In this document: one piece after another, positions 1 to 7,539 of the stretch
Numbering within the stretch: the first letter of the stretch is position 1
Layout: every line of letters begins with the position of its first letter
Source of the DNA: Erysipelotrichia bacterium
GTDB taxonomy: Bacteria; Bacillota_I; Bacilli_A; Erysipelotrichales; Erysipelotrichaceae
Assembly: GCA_009916335.1 (NCBI GenBank)
Contig: SAAR01000004.1
Coordinates: forward strand, 1 to 36,636
Reading direction: 5' to 3'
Length of the DNA: 36,636 bases
The notes under the pieces: model-generated
Seen by the model: the letters and a program-made list of their open reading frames with translations, nothing else
Told to the model about the DNA's origin: nothing
The model's database searches: none
Translations under genes and position numbers: made by a program

Positions 1-63
1 GTACTGGACGCAACATCTACAAAGGAAATTTATAATTTATTCGTACAGGCAGCGAAGGATTAA
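1..63 (+). CDS. C-terminal end of an upstream gene, probably a PTS IIA component (partial)
   Basis: The first 21 codons are open from the window edge to a TAA stop at 61-63 and end in the residues LFVQAAKD. Nothing in the fragment itself proves a family. The next two genes are the IIC and IIB subunits of an ascorbate-type PTS, whose operons usually carry a separate IIA gene, so a IIA tail is the best guess. The 58-base gap to the IIC gene has no terminator, which supports a shared transcript. The function is inferred from context only. Confidence 0.45.
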   Translation, partial: VLDATSTKEIYNLFVQAAKD

Positions 64-121
64 ATTTGCTAGTGAAGATGTTTAAATAATAAAAGCGTTA
101 TATAAGAGGAGGAAATGTTTT

Positions 122-1546
122 ATGCTAGACTTTATTATTAATATTTTGTCTACACCTGCTATTTTAGTAGGATTGATGGCTTTACTTGGTTTATCATTAC
201 AGAAAAAACCATTAGAAGACATTGTTAAAGGAACAGTTAAAACAATTGTTGGGTTCCTAGTATTGAGTGCAGGAGCTAGTTTTCTGCAGACAGGTTCATT
301 AAATGCATTTGGTGATTTGTTCAACTATGCATTCGGTATGCAAGGAGTGGTACCAAACAATGAAGCGATTGTTTCATTAGGACTTGTTGATTATGCAACA
401 GATACAGCTTACATTATGTGTATCGGTATGGTTGCGAATATTGTAATGGCTCGTTTTTCAAGAATGAACTACATCTTCTTAACAGGTCATCACACTTTGT
501 ATATGGCATGTATGATTGCTGTTATCTTAGGAGTTGCCGATTTATCAGGCTTTGCTTTATGGATTTCAGGAGGATTGTTATTAGGATTAGTGATGGTTAT
601 CTCTCCTGCAATCTGTCAGCCAACAATGCGTAAAATCGTGAAAACAGATGAATTGGCATTTGGACATTTTGGTGGATTTGGTTATTGGTTCTCTGCCCAA
701 ATTGGAAAACTATTTAAAGGTAAGAAATCAACAGAAGAAGTTAATTTCCCTAAACGTGTATCTTTCTTAAGAGATACAACAGTGGCAATTGGACTTACAA
801 TGGTTGTATTCTTCTTAATCGTAACGGCTGTTGCGGTAGGAAAAGGATTATTAGATGCTGATCCAGCAACAATCTTAAAAACATATCCTAATTTAGCAGG
901 ATTGTTGAATGTTGGTTCAGAAACACAAACACACTGGGCTGTATGGGCAATTACAAGTGGATTAAGCTTTGCTGGTGGTGTTTACATTATCTTAAGTGGA
1001 GTACGTTTAATCATTGGTGAAATCGTTCCTGCATTTAAAGGAATTGCAGAAAAATTAGTGCCAAATGCAAAACCTGCACTTGATTGTCCAGTTGTATTCC
1101 CATATGCACCTAATGCTGTATTAATCGGTTTTCTAGTTTCTTTCTTAGGAGGAATCGTTGGTTTATTTATCTTAGGAGGAATTGATGGTGCATTATTCCC
1201 TGTTGCCTTAATCTTACCTGGTGTTATTCCACACTTCTTCTGTGGAGCTACTGCTGGTGTATTTGCGAATGCAGAAGGGGGATTAAGAGGTTGTGTCGTA
1301 GGTAGTTTCTTACATGGTTTATTAATTACATTCTTACCAGCAATTTGTATGCCTGTTATGGGAGCGTTAAACTTTGCTAACTGTACATTCTCAGATGCAG
1401 ATTTCTCTATTTTAGGAATCTTCATTGGTAACATTTCACAATACATTCAAGGAAATGGATTATTAATTATTTGTGTTGTATTGTACGCTTTACCAATTAT
1501 TTACAATTTAGTAATGCCTAAGAAAAACAAAGCACAAGATGCTTAA
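122..1546 (+). CDS. ulaA: PTS ascorbate-type transporter subunit IIC (UlaA family)
   Basis: This 474-residue polytopic membrane protein matches the length and character of UlaA/SgaT permeases, which import L-ascorbate or a related sugar acid with coupled phosphorylation. Hydrophobic segments run through the whole chain, starting with an N-terminal segment (about 5-25), and the long glycine-rich stretch near residues 320-430 is typical of the transport domain. The ATG at 122 follows a GAGGAGG ribosome site at good distance; the overlapping ATG at 115 is in another frame. It is followed by the IIB gene and a split transketolase, so the imported sugar probably feeds pentose-phosphate metabolism. 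The substrate cannot be read from sequence, and the ascorbate lactonase, decarboxylase and epimerase genes are not in the window. Confidence 0.88.
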   Translation: MLDFIINILSTPAILVGLMALLGLSLQKKPLEDIVKGTVKTIVGFLVLSAGASFLQTGSLNAFGDLFNYAFGMQGVVPNNEAIVSLGLVDYATDTAYIMCIGMVANIVMARFSRMNYIFLTGHHTLYMACMIAVILGVADLSGFALWISGGLLLGLVMVISPAICQPTMRKIVKTDELAFGHFGGFGYWFSAQIGKLFKGKKSTEEVNFPKRVSFLRDTTVAIGLTMVVFFLIVTAVAVGKGLLDADPATILKTYPNLAGLLNVGSETQTHWAVWAITSGLSFAGGVYIILSGVRLIIGEIVPAFKGIAEKLVPNAKPALDCPVVFPYAPNAVLIGFLVSFLGGIVGLFILGGIDGALFPVALILPGVIPHFFCGATAGVFANAEGGLRGCVVGSFLHGLLITFLPAICMPVMGALNFANCTFSDADFSILGIFIGNISQYIQGNGLLIICVVLYALPIIYNLVMPKKNKAQDA

Positions 1547-1562
1547 TTATTAATTTGTTACA

Positions 1563-1590
1563 TGTGATTAGAAGGAAACTTCTAATCACA
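1563..1590 (+). other. Intercistronic stem-loop between ulaA and ulaB
   Basis: Arms TGTGATTAGAAG (1563-1574) and CTTCTAATCACA (1579-1590) form a perfect 12-bp stem closed by a GAAA tetraloop. No T-run follows, so it is not a standard terminator. It probably sets transcript stability or differential expression of the IIC and IIB messages; that role is inferred. Confidence 0.7.
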
Positions 1591-1612
1591 ATAGGAAAGA
1601 AAGGAGAACATC

Positions 1613-1885
1613 ATGGATATTAGAAATATTATGTGTTGTTGTGGATCAGGACTGGGTTCTAGTATGTTAGTTAGAATGAATGTTGAAAAAGCATTAAAAC
1701 AATTAGAAGTCAATGGTGTAAGTGTTACACATTCTTCTGTTTCTGATGCCACAGAAAACGCTGCTGATTTGTTTGTTGTTGGTAAAGACTTAGAAGCGTT
1801 TGTAACTCATTTACCAAGAGTGATTATTCTTGATAATATCATGGATATGGAAGAATTAAAAACAAAACTAAGTACTTATTTTTAA
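1613..1885 (+). CDS. ulaB: PTS ascorbate-type transporter subunit IIB (UlaB family)
   Basis: This 90-residue cytosolic protein has the length of UlaB/SgaB. The N-terminal loop CCCGSGLGSSM (Cys8-Cys10) is the IIB phosphocysteine loop; the last cysteine, directly before GSG, is the expected phosphoryl acceptor. It would pass phosphate from IIA to the sugar moving through the IIC gene product upstream. The start follows an AAAGGAG ribosome site. The gene lies 66 bases after ulaA, with a strong hairpin in the gap, and 24 bases before the transketolase N-terminal gene. The run of three cysteines is an unusual form of the loop. Confidence 0.85.
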   Translation: MDIRNIMCCCGSGLGSSMLVRMNVEKALKQLEVNGVSVTHSSVSDATENAADLFVVGKDLEAFVTHLPRVIILDNIMDMEELKTKLSTYF

Positions 1886-1909
1886 GGGATAAGATAGAAA
1901 GGTATGGAA

Positions 1910-2773
1910 ATGAGAGATATTGAATTAAAAGAATTAAAGGTTTTATCGGCAAAAATTCGTTTAAATATTTTAAAGATGTTAGAAAAACGTGGATATGGAC
2001 ATTTAGGTGGTTCTTTATCAATTGTCGAATTACTTAGTGTTCTGTATGGAAAGCAATTACGCTATGATGCCAAAAATCCTAAATGGGAAGGTAGAGATAT
2101 GGTTGTTCTTTCAAAGGGACATGCAGGACCTGCTTGGTATGCGACATTAGCAGAATGTAATTTTTTTGATAAAGAGTGGCTAAATACATTAAATGATGGA
2201 GGGACATTGCTTCCTTCTCATCCTGATCGTATGAAAACACCTGGAGTGGATATGACAACAGGCTCACTTGGACAAGGAACATCTGCAGCGGCTGGAATGG
2301 CTACTGGCTTTCAATTAAAACACAGTAATCAATATGTATATTTAATTGTTGGTGATGGAGAATTAAATGAAGGACAGTGTTGGGAGGCGTTTCAGTATAT
2401 CGCTGCTAAAAAATTAAACAACTGCATTGTGATTATCGATGAAAACAAGCGACAATTAGATGGTAGCTGTGAAGATGTGTTAAATCCTTTCAATATTCCT
2501 GATAAGATGGAGGCTTTTGGTTTCCATGTACAGTATGTTGATGGAAGTGATGAACAAAAAATTGATCAAGCGATTGGGGTTGCCAAAGAAGTGAAAGATA
2601 GTGCTGTTTGTATTGTTTTAGATACGATTAAAGGACAAGGTGTTAAATTCTTTGAAGATTTGCAAGATAATCATTCTGTGAAATTTGATAGTGAGGCTGT
2701 CTTAGCAGCGAATCATCAAGCAATCCAAGCATTAGAAATGTTTATTAAGGAGAATGAATCATGTTTACACTAG
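1910..2773 (+). CDS. Transketolase, N-terminal subunit
   Basis: This 287-residue protein is the thiamine-diphosphate-binding half of a split transketolase. It carries the GHLGGSLS start region, the SKGHAGPAWYA segment, and GDGELNEGQCWEA, which is the GDG metal/TPP motif. It would transfer two-carbon units between pentose and other sugar phosphates together with the product of the next gene. The start at 1910 is chosen because the AGAAAGG site (1896-1902) stands 7 bases before it; the ATG at 1904 is only 1 base away. The end overlaps the next gene by 13 bases, so the two halves are probably translationally coupled for stoichiometric assembly. Confidence 0.9.
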   Translation: MRDIELKELKVLSAKIRLNILKMLEKRGYGHLGGSLSIVELLSVLYGKQLRYDAKNPKWEGRDMVVLSKGHAGPAWYATLAECNFFDKEWLNTLNDGGTLLPSHPDRMKTPGVDMTTGSLGQGTSAAAGMATGFQLKHSNQYVYLIVGDGELNEGQCWEAFQYIAAKKLNNCIVIIDENKRQLDGSCEDVLNPFNIPDKMEAFGFHVQYVDGSDEQKIDQAIGVAKEVKDSAVCIVLDTIKGQGVKFFEDLQDNHSVKFDSEAVLAANHQAIQALEMFIKENESCLH

Positions 2774-3723
2774 TAGAAAATCGTAGTGAAAAAGGAAAAG
2801 AACTACGCAGTGTAGTGGTAGAAACACTTCAAGAATTAATGAAAAGTGATGATAAAGTGATTGCTTTAGAGGCAGATTTAGGTGGAGCGAGTGGATTCAC
2901 TAAAATTTTAAAAAGCAATCCTGATCGTTTTATTCAATGTGGAATTGCCGAAGCCAATATGGTTGGTGTCAGTGCAGGACTATCTGTGATCGGCTTTAAA
3001 CCTTTTATGCATACCTTTGGTCCCTTTGCGACAAGAAGAGTATTTGATCAAATCTTCTTATCAGGAGCATATGCTCATACAACTTTAAATATCTATGGTT
3101 CTGATCCAGGTTTTTGTGTAGGAGCGAATGGTGGAACACATACAACTTGGGAAGATGTTGCACTGATGCGTACGATTCCTAATGCGATTATATGTGATCC
3201 TGCTGATGAGGTCCAATTGGCGTATGTATTAAAAGAATATGCTAAAATGGAAGGGATTCATTATGTAAGAGCAAATCGTAAAAGTGTAAGAAAAGTGTAT
3301 AATGAAACCTCAACTTTTACAATTGGAAAAGGAAATGTGTTACAGTCAGGAAATGATGTATTGATTATCGTAGCAGGACAGTTAGTATCAGATGCACTAG
3401 ATTGTGCAGAAAAACTAGCAGCAGAAAATATTTCGGTAGAAGTCATTGATATGTTTACGATTAAACCATTAGACAAAGAGTTGATTCTTAAAGAAGCAAG
3501 CAATAAAAAACTTGTAGTTACTTTTGAAAACCATTCGATTACAGGAGGTTTAGGAAGTGCTGTAAGTGAAGTGTTATGTGAAAATAAGGTCAATGTCGCC
3601 TTTAAGCGTGTTGGTGTTGATGAACGATTTGGACAAGTAGGAACACCAGAGTATTTACAAAAAGAGTTTCAATTAACAAGTGAACAATTAGAAACAGTCA
3701 TTAAAGAACATTTATGTAAATAA
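2761..3723 (+). CDS. Transketolase, C-terminal subunit
   Basis: This 320-residue protein is the pyrimidine-binding plus C-terminal half of a split transketolase. The sequence GGASGFTKIL, the segment QCGIAEANMVGVSAGL with its catalytic glutamate, and the later FENHSITGGLGSAVSE region are family hallmarks. It overlaps the N-terminal gene by 13 bases and has its own AAGGAG site inside it. With the Ula-type PTS upstream it suggests that the imported substrate enters the pentose phosphate pool. A strong terminator follows at once, so this is the last gene of the operon. Confidence 0.9.
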   Translation: MFTLVENRSEKGKELRSVVVETLQELMKSDDKVIALEADLGGASGFTKILKSNPDRFIQCGIAEANMVGVSAGLSVIGFKPFMHTFGPFATRRVFDQIFLSGAYAHTTLNIYGSDPGFCVGANGGTHTTWEDVALMRTIPNAIICDPADEVQLAYVLKEYAKMEGIHYVRANRKSVRKVYNETSTFTIGKGNVLQSGNDVLIIVAGQLVSDALDCAEKLAAENISVEVIDMFTIKPLDKELILKEASNKKLVVTFENHSITGGLGSAVSEVLCENKVNVAFKRVGVDERFGQVGTPEYLQKEFQLTSEQLETVIKEHLCK

Positions 3724-3730
3724 TTAATAA

Positions 3731-3762
3731 AAACTATCCTAACGCTAAGGATAGTTTTTTAG
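3731..3762 (+). terminator. Rho-independent terminator of the PTS-transketolase operon
   Basis: Arms AACTATCCT and AGGATAGTT enclose a short loop and run into TTTTTT directly after the transketolase stop codon. Confidence 0.85.
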
Positions 3763-3899
3763 TGTGTACACCTTTTTTGACAAAAGTCATTAATGCTTTT
3801 ACTGACTAGGAAAAAATATAAGTAAGTGGTAAAATATAAGTGATTAATGAAATGTTATATCAATATAAGATGTAACGATACAAGACAGGAGGATATATG

Positions 3900-4862
3900 A
3901 TGAATTTATTGAAATTAAGACCAGCGTTTAAAGATTATTTATGGGGTGGAACAAAATTAAAAACGGAATATGACAAGCAATGTGATTTAGATAAGGTAGC
4001 AGAAAGCTGGGAATTATCGAATCACCCTGCTGGATCAAGTGTGATTACAAATGGAGAATATGCGAATCAAACATTTGTAGAATATTTAGCAAAAGAAGGA
4101 AAACAAGTATGGGGAAGTAATGCACAAGAGTTTGAAAATTTCCCTGTTTTAATTAAGTTTATTGATGCTAAACAAGCATTATCTATTCAAGTGCATCCAG
4201 ATGATGAATACGCTTTGCGTGTTGAAAAAGAGTTTGGTAAAAATGAAATGTGGTATATTCTTGATTGTGAACCAGGAGCATTTTTATACTTTGGTGTCAA
4301 TCAAGATTTAACAAAAGAACAGTTTAGAGCAAAGATTGAAGATAATACCATTTTAGATGTATTAAATAAAGTGGAAGTGCATAAAGGAGATGTGTTCTTT
4401 ATTAAAGCAGGTACGATTCATGCGATTGGTGCTGGTACAATGATTTGTGAAATCCAACAAAATTCAAATTCTACTTATCGTGTTTATGATTTTGGTAGAA
4501 CTGATGCACAAGGAAATCCACGCGAATTGCATATTGATAAAGCAGTTGAGGTATCTCAATTAACACCTTCAGAAAAAACATATGGACAACAACCTAAGGA
4601 AACATTAGCTGATGGAAATACAAAATCAACATTGGCAACTTGTAAATACTTTACAACAAATTGCTATACTGTCAATGAACGCATTACTTTAAATGCTGAT
4701 GAAAAGAGTTTTCATTCATTAATTATGTTAGAGGGAACGGGTAGTGTTACTTGTGGTGATGAAAGTGTAACGTATAAGAAAGGGGATAGTATCTTCTTAC
4801 CTGCAAAGGCTGGAGAGTATACAGTGGAAGGCACTTGTTCTTTCATTCTAACAACGATTTAA
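3900..4862 (+). CDS. manA: Mannose-6-phosphate isomerase, class I
   Basis: This 320-residue enzyme interconverts mannose-6-phosphate and fructose-6-phosphate in the cytosol. It is the short Bacillus-type form. The zinc ligands are visible as Q97 and H99 (in IQVHPDDEYA), E116 (in KNEMWYIL) and H174 (in GTIHAIGAGT). The start codon at 3900 is 7 bases from AGGAGG (3887-3892); the ATG at 3897 adds one residue but is only 4 bases away. The next gene starts 1 base after the stop, so the pair is co-translated. The upstream gap (3763-3896) contains TTGACA at 3777 but no convincing matching -10 box. Confidence 0.92.
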   Translation: MNLLKLRPAFKDYLWGGTKLKTEYDKQCDLDKVAESWELSNHPAGSSVITNGEYANQTFVEYLAKEGKQVWGSNAQEFENFPVLIKFIDAKQALSIQVHPDDEYALRVEKEFGKNEMWYILDCEPGAFLYFGVNQDLTKEQFRAKIEDNTILDVLNKVEVHKGDVFFIKAGTIHAIGAGTMICEIQQNSNSTYRVYDFGRTDAQGNPRELHIDKAVEVSQLTPSEKTYGQQPKETLADGNTKSTLATCKYFTTNCYTVNERITLNADEKSFHSLIMLEGTGSVTCGDESVTYKKGDSIFLPAKAGEYTVEGTCSFILTTI

Positions 4863-4863
4863 T

Positions 4864-5286
4864 ATGAAAATAAGTGATATACTGAATGTAAGTGCAGAAG
4901 ATTATTTTAATGTATTGCAACAATACCTGTTAAAAGATTTAAGAAAAACAGTAAGTAAGTCATTAAAGAAAAGTGATTTAAAAGCAGGGTATCAATTTAA
5001 AAAGACATATCGTACAAAAGATGGAGAATATGAATCAAAACAGGAAATTGTGGAAATGGATTATGGAAAAGCGTATCAATTAAAGTTTACGATTCCAGGT
5101 GGGTATCAAATTATCTCGCATCATATTGAAAAGATTGATGAACAACATATTAAAGTAGAATATGAAGAAGTCATTGAAAGTCATCAATTATCCATTCGTT
5201 TAAGACAGTTTATGCGTAGAGGAAAATCTCGTAAACTGATGAAGTCAATTTTGTATAATTTGGAACTTGAGATTAAAACAAAGTAA
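4864..5286 (+). CDS. DUF3284 family protein
   Basis: This 140-residue soluble protein begins with MKISDILNVSAEDYFNVL, typical of DUF3284, a small family of unknown function in Bacillota often found beside sugar PTS or glycosidase genes. It is rich in charged residues, with a basic stretch RQFMRRGKSRK near the C-terminus (about 117-127), and has no catalytic motif that I recognise. It starts 1 base after manA ends and has no clear ribosome site of its own, so its expression should depend on manA translation. A role near mannose or hexose phosphate use is inference from context. Confidence 0.75.
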   Translation: MKISDILNVSAEDYFNVLQQYLLKDLRKTVSKSLKKSDLKAGYQFKKTYRTKDGEYESKQEIVEMDYGKAYQLKFTIPGGYQIISHHIEKIDEQHIKVEYEEVIESHQLSIRLRQFMRRGKSRKLMKSILYNLELEIKTK

Positions 5287-5303
5287 AAAGAGTTTTCATA
5301 AGT

Positions 5304-5344
5304 AAAACACACCTAATTTCAATGAGAAGAAAAGGTGTGTTTTT
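5304..5344 (+). terminator. Terminator after manA-DUF3284
   Basis: Arms AAAACACACCT (5304-5314) and AGGTGTGTTTT (from 5333) form a stem followed by a T-run; it closes the two-gene operon. Confidence 0.85.
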
Positions 5345-5433
5345 ATCATTGGTAATCATTACTCAAATATGCGATTCATTTTTAGCCTTTGAATTTGCTA
5401 TGTTCTGATAGTGTTATTTATACTGTTTTACTG

Positions 5434-5439
5434 TATAAT
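5434..5439 (+). promoter_or_regulatory. Candidate -10 box of the HipA-like gene
   Basis: TATAAT lies 38 bases before the start codon with TG just before it. The -35 position (GTGTTA at 5411) is poor, so the promoter would be weak or activated. Confidence 0.45.
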
Positions 5440-5477
5440 AATAACAAGATGAACGCTAAAAGAAAGTGAGGGAGTAT

Positions 5478-6680
5478 ATGAAATCGTATCTAATGAATAA
5501 AAACAATGAAGTTGCTTTCATTGAATTTAACACAACAACAATTTCAATAGATAAAGTATATAATATGATTAACATACAATTTGCCCCACTATCGATAGAG
5601 AATGCATATAATAATCGTTCTAAAAGTTTAGTGAAGGAATTAAATGGTTGGTTTAAAGGTAGAGGTATTCCCTCATGGCGAAAAGATGTTGAAAAATTAT
5701 TGCGTAATTTAAAAGTAAAAACAACAGATGAACTTTTAAATAAAGCATACGCTTTATCGCTTTCAGACCAATATTGGATTAAAGAGGAAAATAGTACAAT
5801 TCAATGGAAAGATATTAACTTCTTTGAAAATGATTTTGAATACAAGGCTTTTTTACAGGCATCATTAAACGACAGTTCATCAAATAGACCTGATTTAAAA
5901 TCGCCCAATAATACAACAGATGGGAAGTTACAAAAAGCATGGGTTATTGAAGATGGAAAACGTGTTTTAGTGAAAGGCACTTATACTGCAAGTAGACAAG
6001 AACCTATCAATGAGTGGTTGACTTCTCAAATATGCAAAAGATTAGGGTTTCAGTATTGTCCATATGAAATTGATATTATAGATGATAAGATAATATCTAG
6101 GTGTGATAATTTCGTTTCTTCAAACGAAGAAATCGTTTCGGCTTATGATGTTTTTAATTCAAAGAAAAAAAGTAACAACATAAATGATGATCAGCATTAT
6201 TTATCTATACTACAAAAACATAACGTACCAAATGCACAAGAGGATTTAGAAAATATGTTTATCATAGACTATTTAACTATGAATACGGATAGACATATGA
6301 AAAATTTTGGCGTTATTAGAAATGTAGAAACTCTTTTGTGGGAAAGAGTTACACCTATTTTTGATACAGGGCAATCTATGAATTGTCATGAATTAACAAG
6401 AAACATCAATTTTAATGATGGAGAAGGGAAATTTTTCTCAAATACAAATAAGAAATTTTCGACTTATCTGTCGAACATTTCAAGTTTAGAGAGAATTGAT
6501 ATTTCTAAATTAAACGGATTGGATATGGAGTTCAATCAGACATTGAAAAAATATCAAGATTATACGGAAATGACGAATGATAGAATTAAAATTCTTACCG
6601 AAGGATTAAGCAAAAGAATTAAATCGTTGCAGTTATATAAAGAATTAGAGGCTATTCATAATTCAAGGGTAAAAAAATAA
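5478..6680 (+). CDS. Orphan HipA-like Ser/Thr kinase domain protein
   Basis: This 400-residue protein has a HipA-type kinase core in its C-terminal half. A lysine in RVLVKGTY (about K166) and the following NEWL glutamate match the ATP-binding region, NTDRHMKNFG (269-278) is the catalytic loop with D271 and N276, and PIFDTGQSM (294-302) supplies the metal-binding aspartate. The N-terminal half has a conserved-looking block with RGIPSWR and SDQYWIKEE, as in orphan HipA-like proteins of Clostridia-related genomes. There is no HipB-type helix-turn-helix gene on either side, so it stands alone between two terminators. The ATG at 5478 follows GAGGGAG; a GTG at 5466 would add four residues but overlaps that site. 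Its target is unknown. Confidence 0.75.
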   Translation: MKSYLMNKNNEVAFIEFNTTTISIDKVYNMINIQFAPLSIENAYNNRSKSLVKELNGWFKGRGIPSWRKDVEKLLRNLKVKTTDELLNKAYALSLSDQYWIKEENSTIQWKDINFFENDFEYKAFLQASLNDSSSNRPDLKSPNNTTDGKLQKAWVIEDGKRVLVKGTYTASRQEPINEWLTSQICKRLGFQYCPYEIDIIDDKIISRCDNFVSSNEEIVSAYDVFNSKKKSNNINDDQHYLSILQKHNVPNAQEDLENMFIIDYLTMNTDRHMKNFGVIRNVETLLWERVTPIFDTGQSMNCHELTRNINFNDGEGKFFSNTNKKFSTYLSNISSLERIDISKLNGLDMEFNQTLKKYQDYTEMTNDRIKILTEGLSKRIKSLQLYKELEAIHNSRVKK

Positions 6681-6714
6681 TGCAAAAAGCATTAAAATTG
6701 ATGAAATAATTTAT

Positions 6715-6752
6715 AAAAAAAACTCCATGAATGAAAATTGACATGGAGTTTT
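6715..6752. terminator. Bidirectional terminator between convergent genes
   Basis: Arms AACTCCATG (6721-6729) and CATGGAGTT (6742-6750) are flanked by an A-run on the left and a short T-run on the right. It lies between the HipA-like gene and the convergent hxlR gene and can serve both strands. Confidence 0.8.
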
Positions 6753-6757
6753 ACAAT

Positions 6758-7180
6758 TTATTTAATTTCAATATCCTCTGCTTCTACATAAGTATTGCAA
6801 TGTTTGCAATAGTACATCACTTTCACAGGGTGATGGCATTTTTTATGTGTTACTTTTTTTGGACAAGCCTGCAAGTGTTTTTCTCCCCATAAGGCAATAA
6901 CATTGTATAAATCATGTAAATCACGACCACATTCGCTTAATTCGTATTGATAACGTGGTGGGTGTTCTTGATAAAGAGAACAAACAAGTAAACCATCTTT
7001 CTCTAATTCTTTTAAACGATTAGATAACAGGTTGGTAGGAATACTTCCTAGTGTATCTTGCAGTTGTTTATATGTATGGTTTCCACATTCAATTGCATGC
7101 AATATTAATAATGTCCATTTATCACCGATTAGATTCAGTGTTTGTGCGATATTACAAGGAAGATCGTATTGCTTTTTCAT
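6758..7180 (-). CDS. HxlR/DUF24 family redox-responsive regulator with C-terminal cysteine cluster
   Basis: This 140-residue winged-helix protein matches HxlR (MarR/DUF24) regulators: a short N-terminal segment, LIGDKWTLLIL, and the recognition region IPTNLLSNRLKELEKDGLL. Cys9 lies where YodB, CatR and HypR of Bacillus subtilis carry their thiol sensor. The tail is longer than usual and holds C106, C115, H116, H117 and the pair C125/C128, which could bind zinc. It is the last gene of a minus-strand operon after rclA and trxA, 18 bases from trxA, and probably controls that operon in response to oxidants. The ribosome site (AAAAGG) is weak and close, which fits coupled translation. Confidence 0.85.
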   Translation of the reverse strand: MKKQYDLPCNIAQTLNLIGDKWTLLILHAIECGNHTYKQLQDTLGSIPTNLLSNRLKELEKDGLLVCSLYQEHPPRYQYELSECGRDLHDLYNVIALWGEKHLQACPKKVTHKKCHHPVKVMYYCKHCNTYVEAEDIEIK

Positions 7181-7198
7181 AAACCTTTTACGATACGC

Positions 7199-7519
7199 TT
7201 ATAAATTTTGATCGATCATCTTTGCTAATGCAGGGAATGGACTATATCCTGCTGCTTTGGCAACAACGCTACCATTTTTAATAACAAATAAAGCAGGGAT
7301 AGATGAAACTTGGAAATCCATTGCTAATGCTTGTTCTTTATCCACATTTACTTTGATTACTTTTGCTTTTCCATCATATGCATCAGCTAGTTTTTCAATT
7401 TCAGGACCTAGCATTTTACATGGTCCACACCAGTCAGCGTAGAAATCTACAAAGACAACGCCTCCTTCTTTTACGATGTTTTCAAATTCATTTTTGTTTG
7501 GGTGTAATACTTTTGACAT
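7199..7519 (-). CDS. trxA: Thioredoxin
   Basis: This 106-residue protein has the active site WCGPC (C31, C34) and the cis-proline loop SSIPALFV, both diagnostic of thioredoxin, a cytosolic dithiol reductant. It sits between rclA (20-base gap) and the hxlR regulator (18-base gap) and is probably transcribed with them. The context suggests repair of disulfides formed during hypothiocyanite or electrophile stress, in addition to any general role. No thioredoxin reductase gene is in the window. Confidence 0.95.
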   Translation of the reverse strand: MSKVLHPNKNEFENIVKEGGVVFVDFYADWCGPCKMLGPEIEKLADAYDGKAKVIKVNVDKEQALAMDFQVSSIPALFVIKNGSVVAKAAGYSPFPALAKMIDQNL

Positions 7520-7539
7520 AATTTATTTTCCTTTCTTGT

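Noticed and set aside
982..1446. Long minus-strand open frame inside ulaA
   Set aside because: It is antisense to a clear membrane transporter gene, has no ribosome site and no recognisable product.
3777..3805. Promoter for manA at the TTGACA of 3777
   Set aside because: The -35 box is perfect, but the sequence 17 bases on (TACTGA) does not match a -10 box.
5287..5477. Small HipB-like antitoxin gene before the HipA-like kinase
   Set aside because: The gap holds a terminator and promoter elements, and no helix-turn-helix frame is visible.
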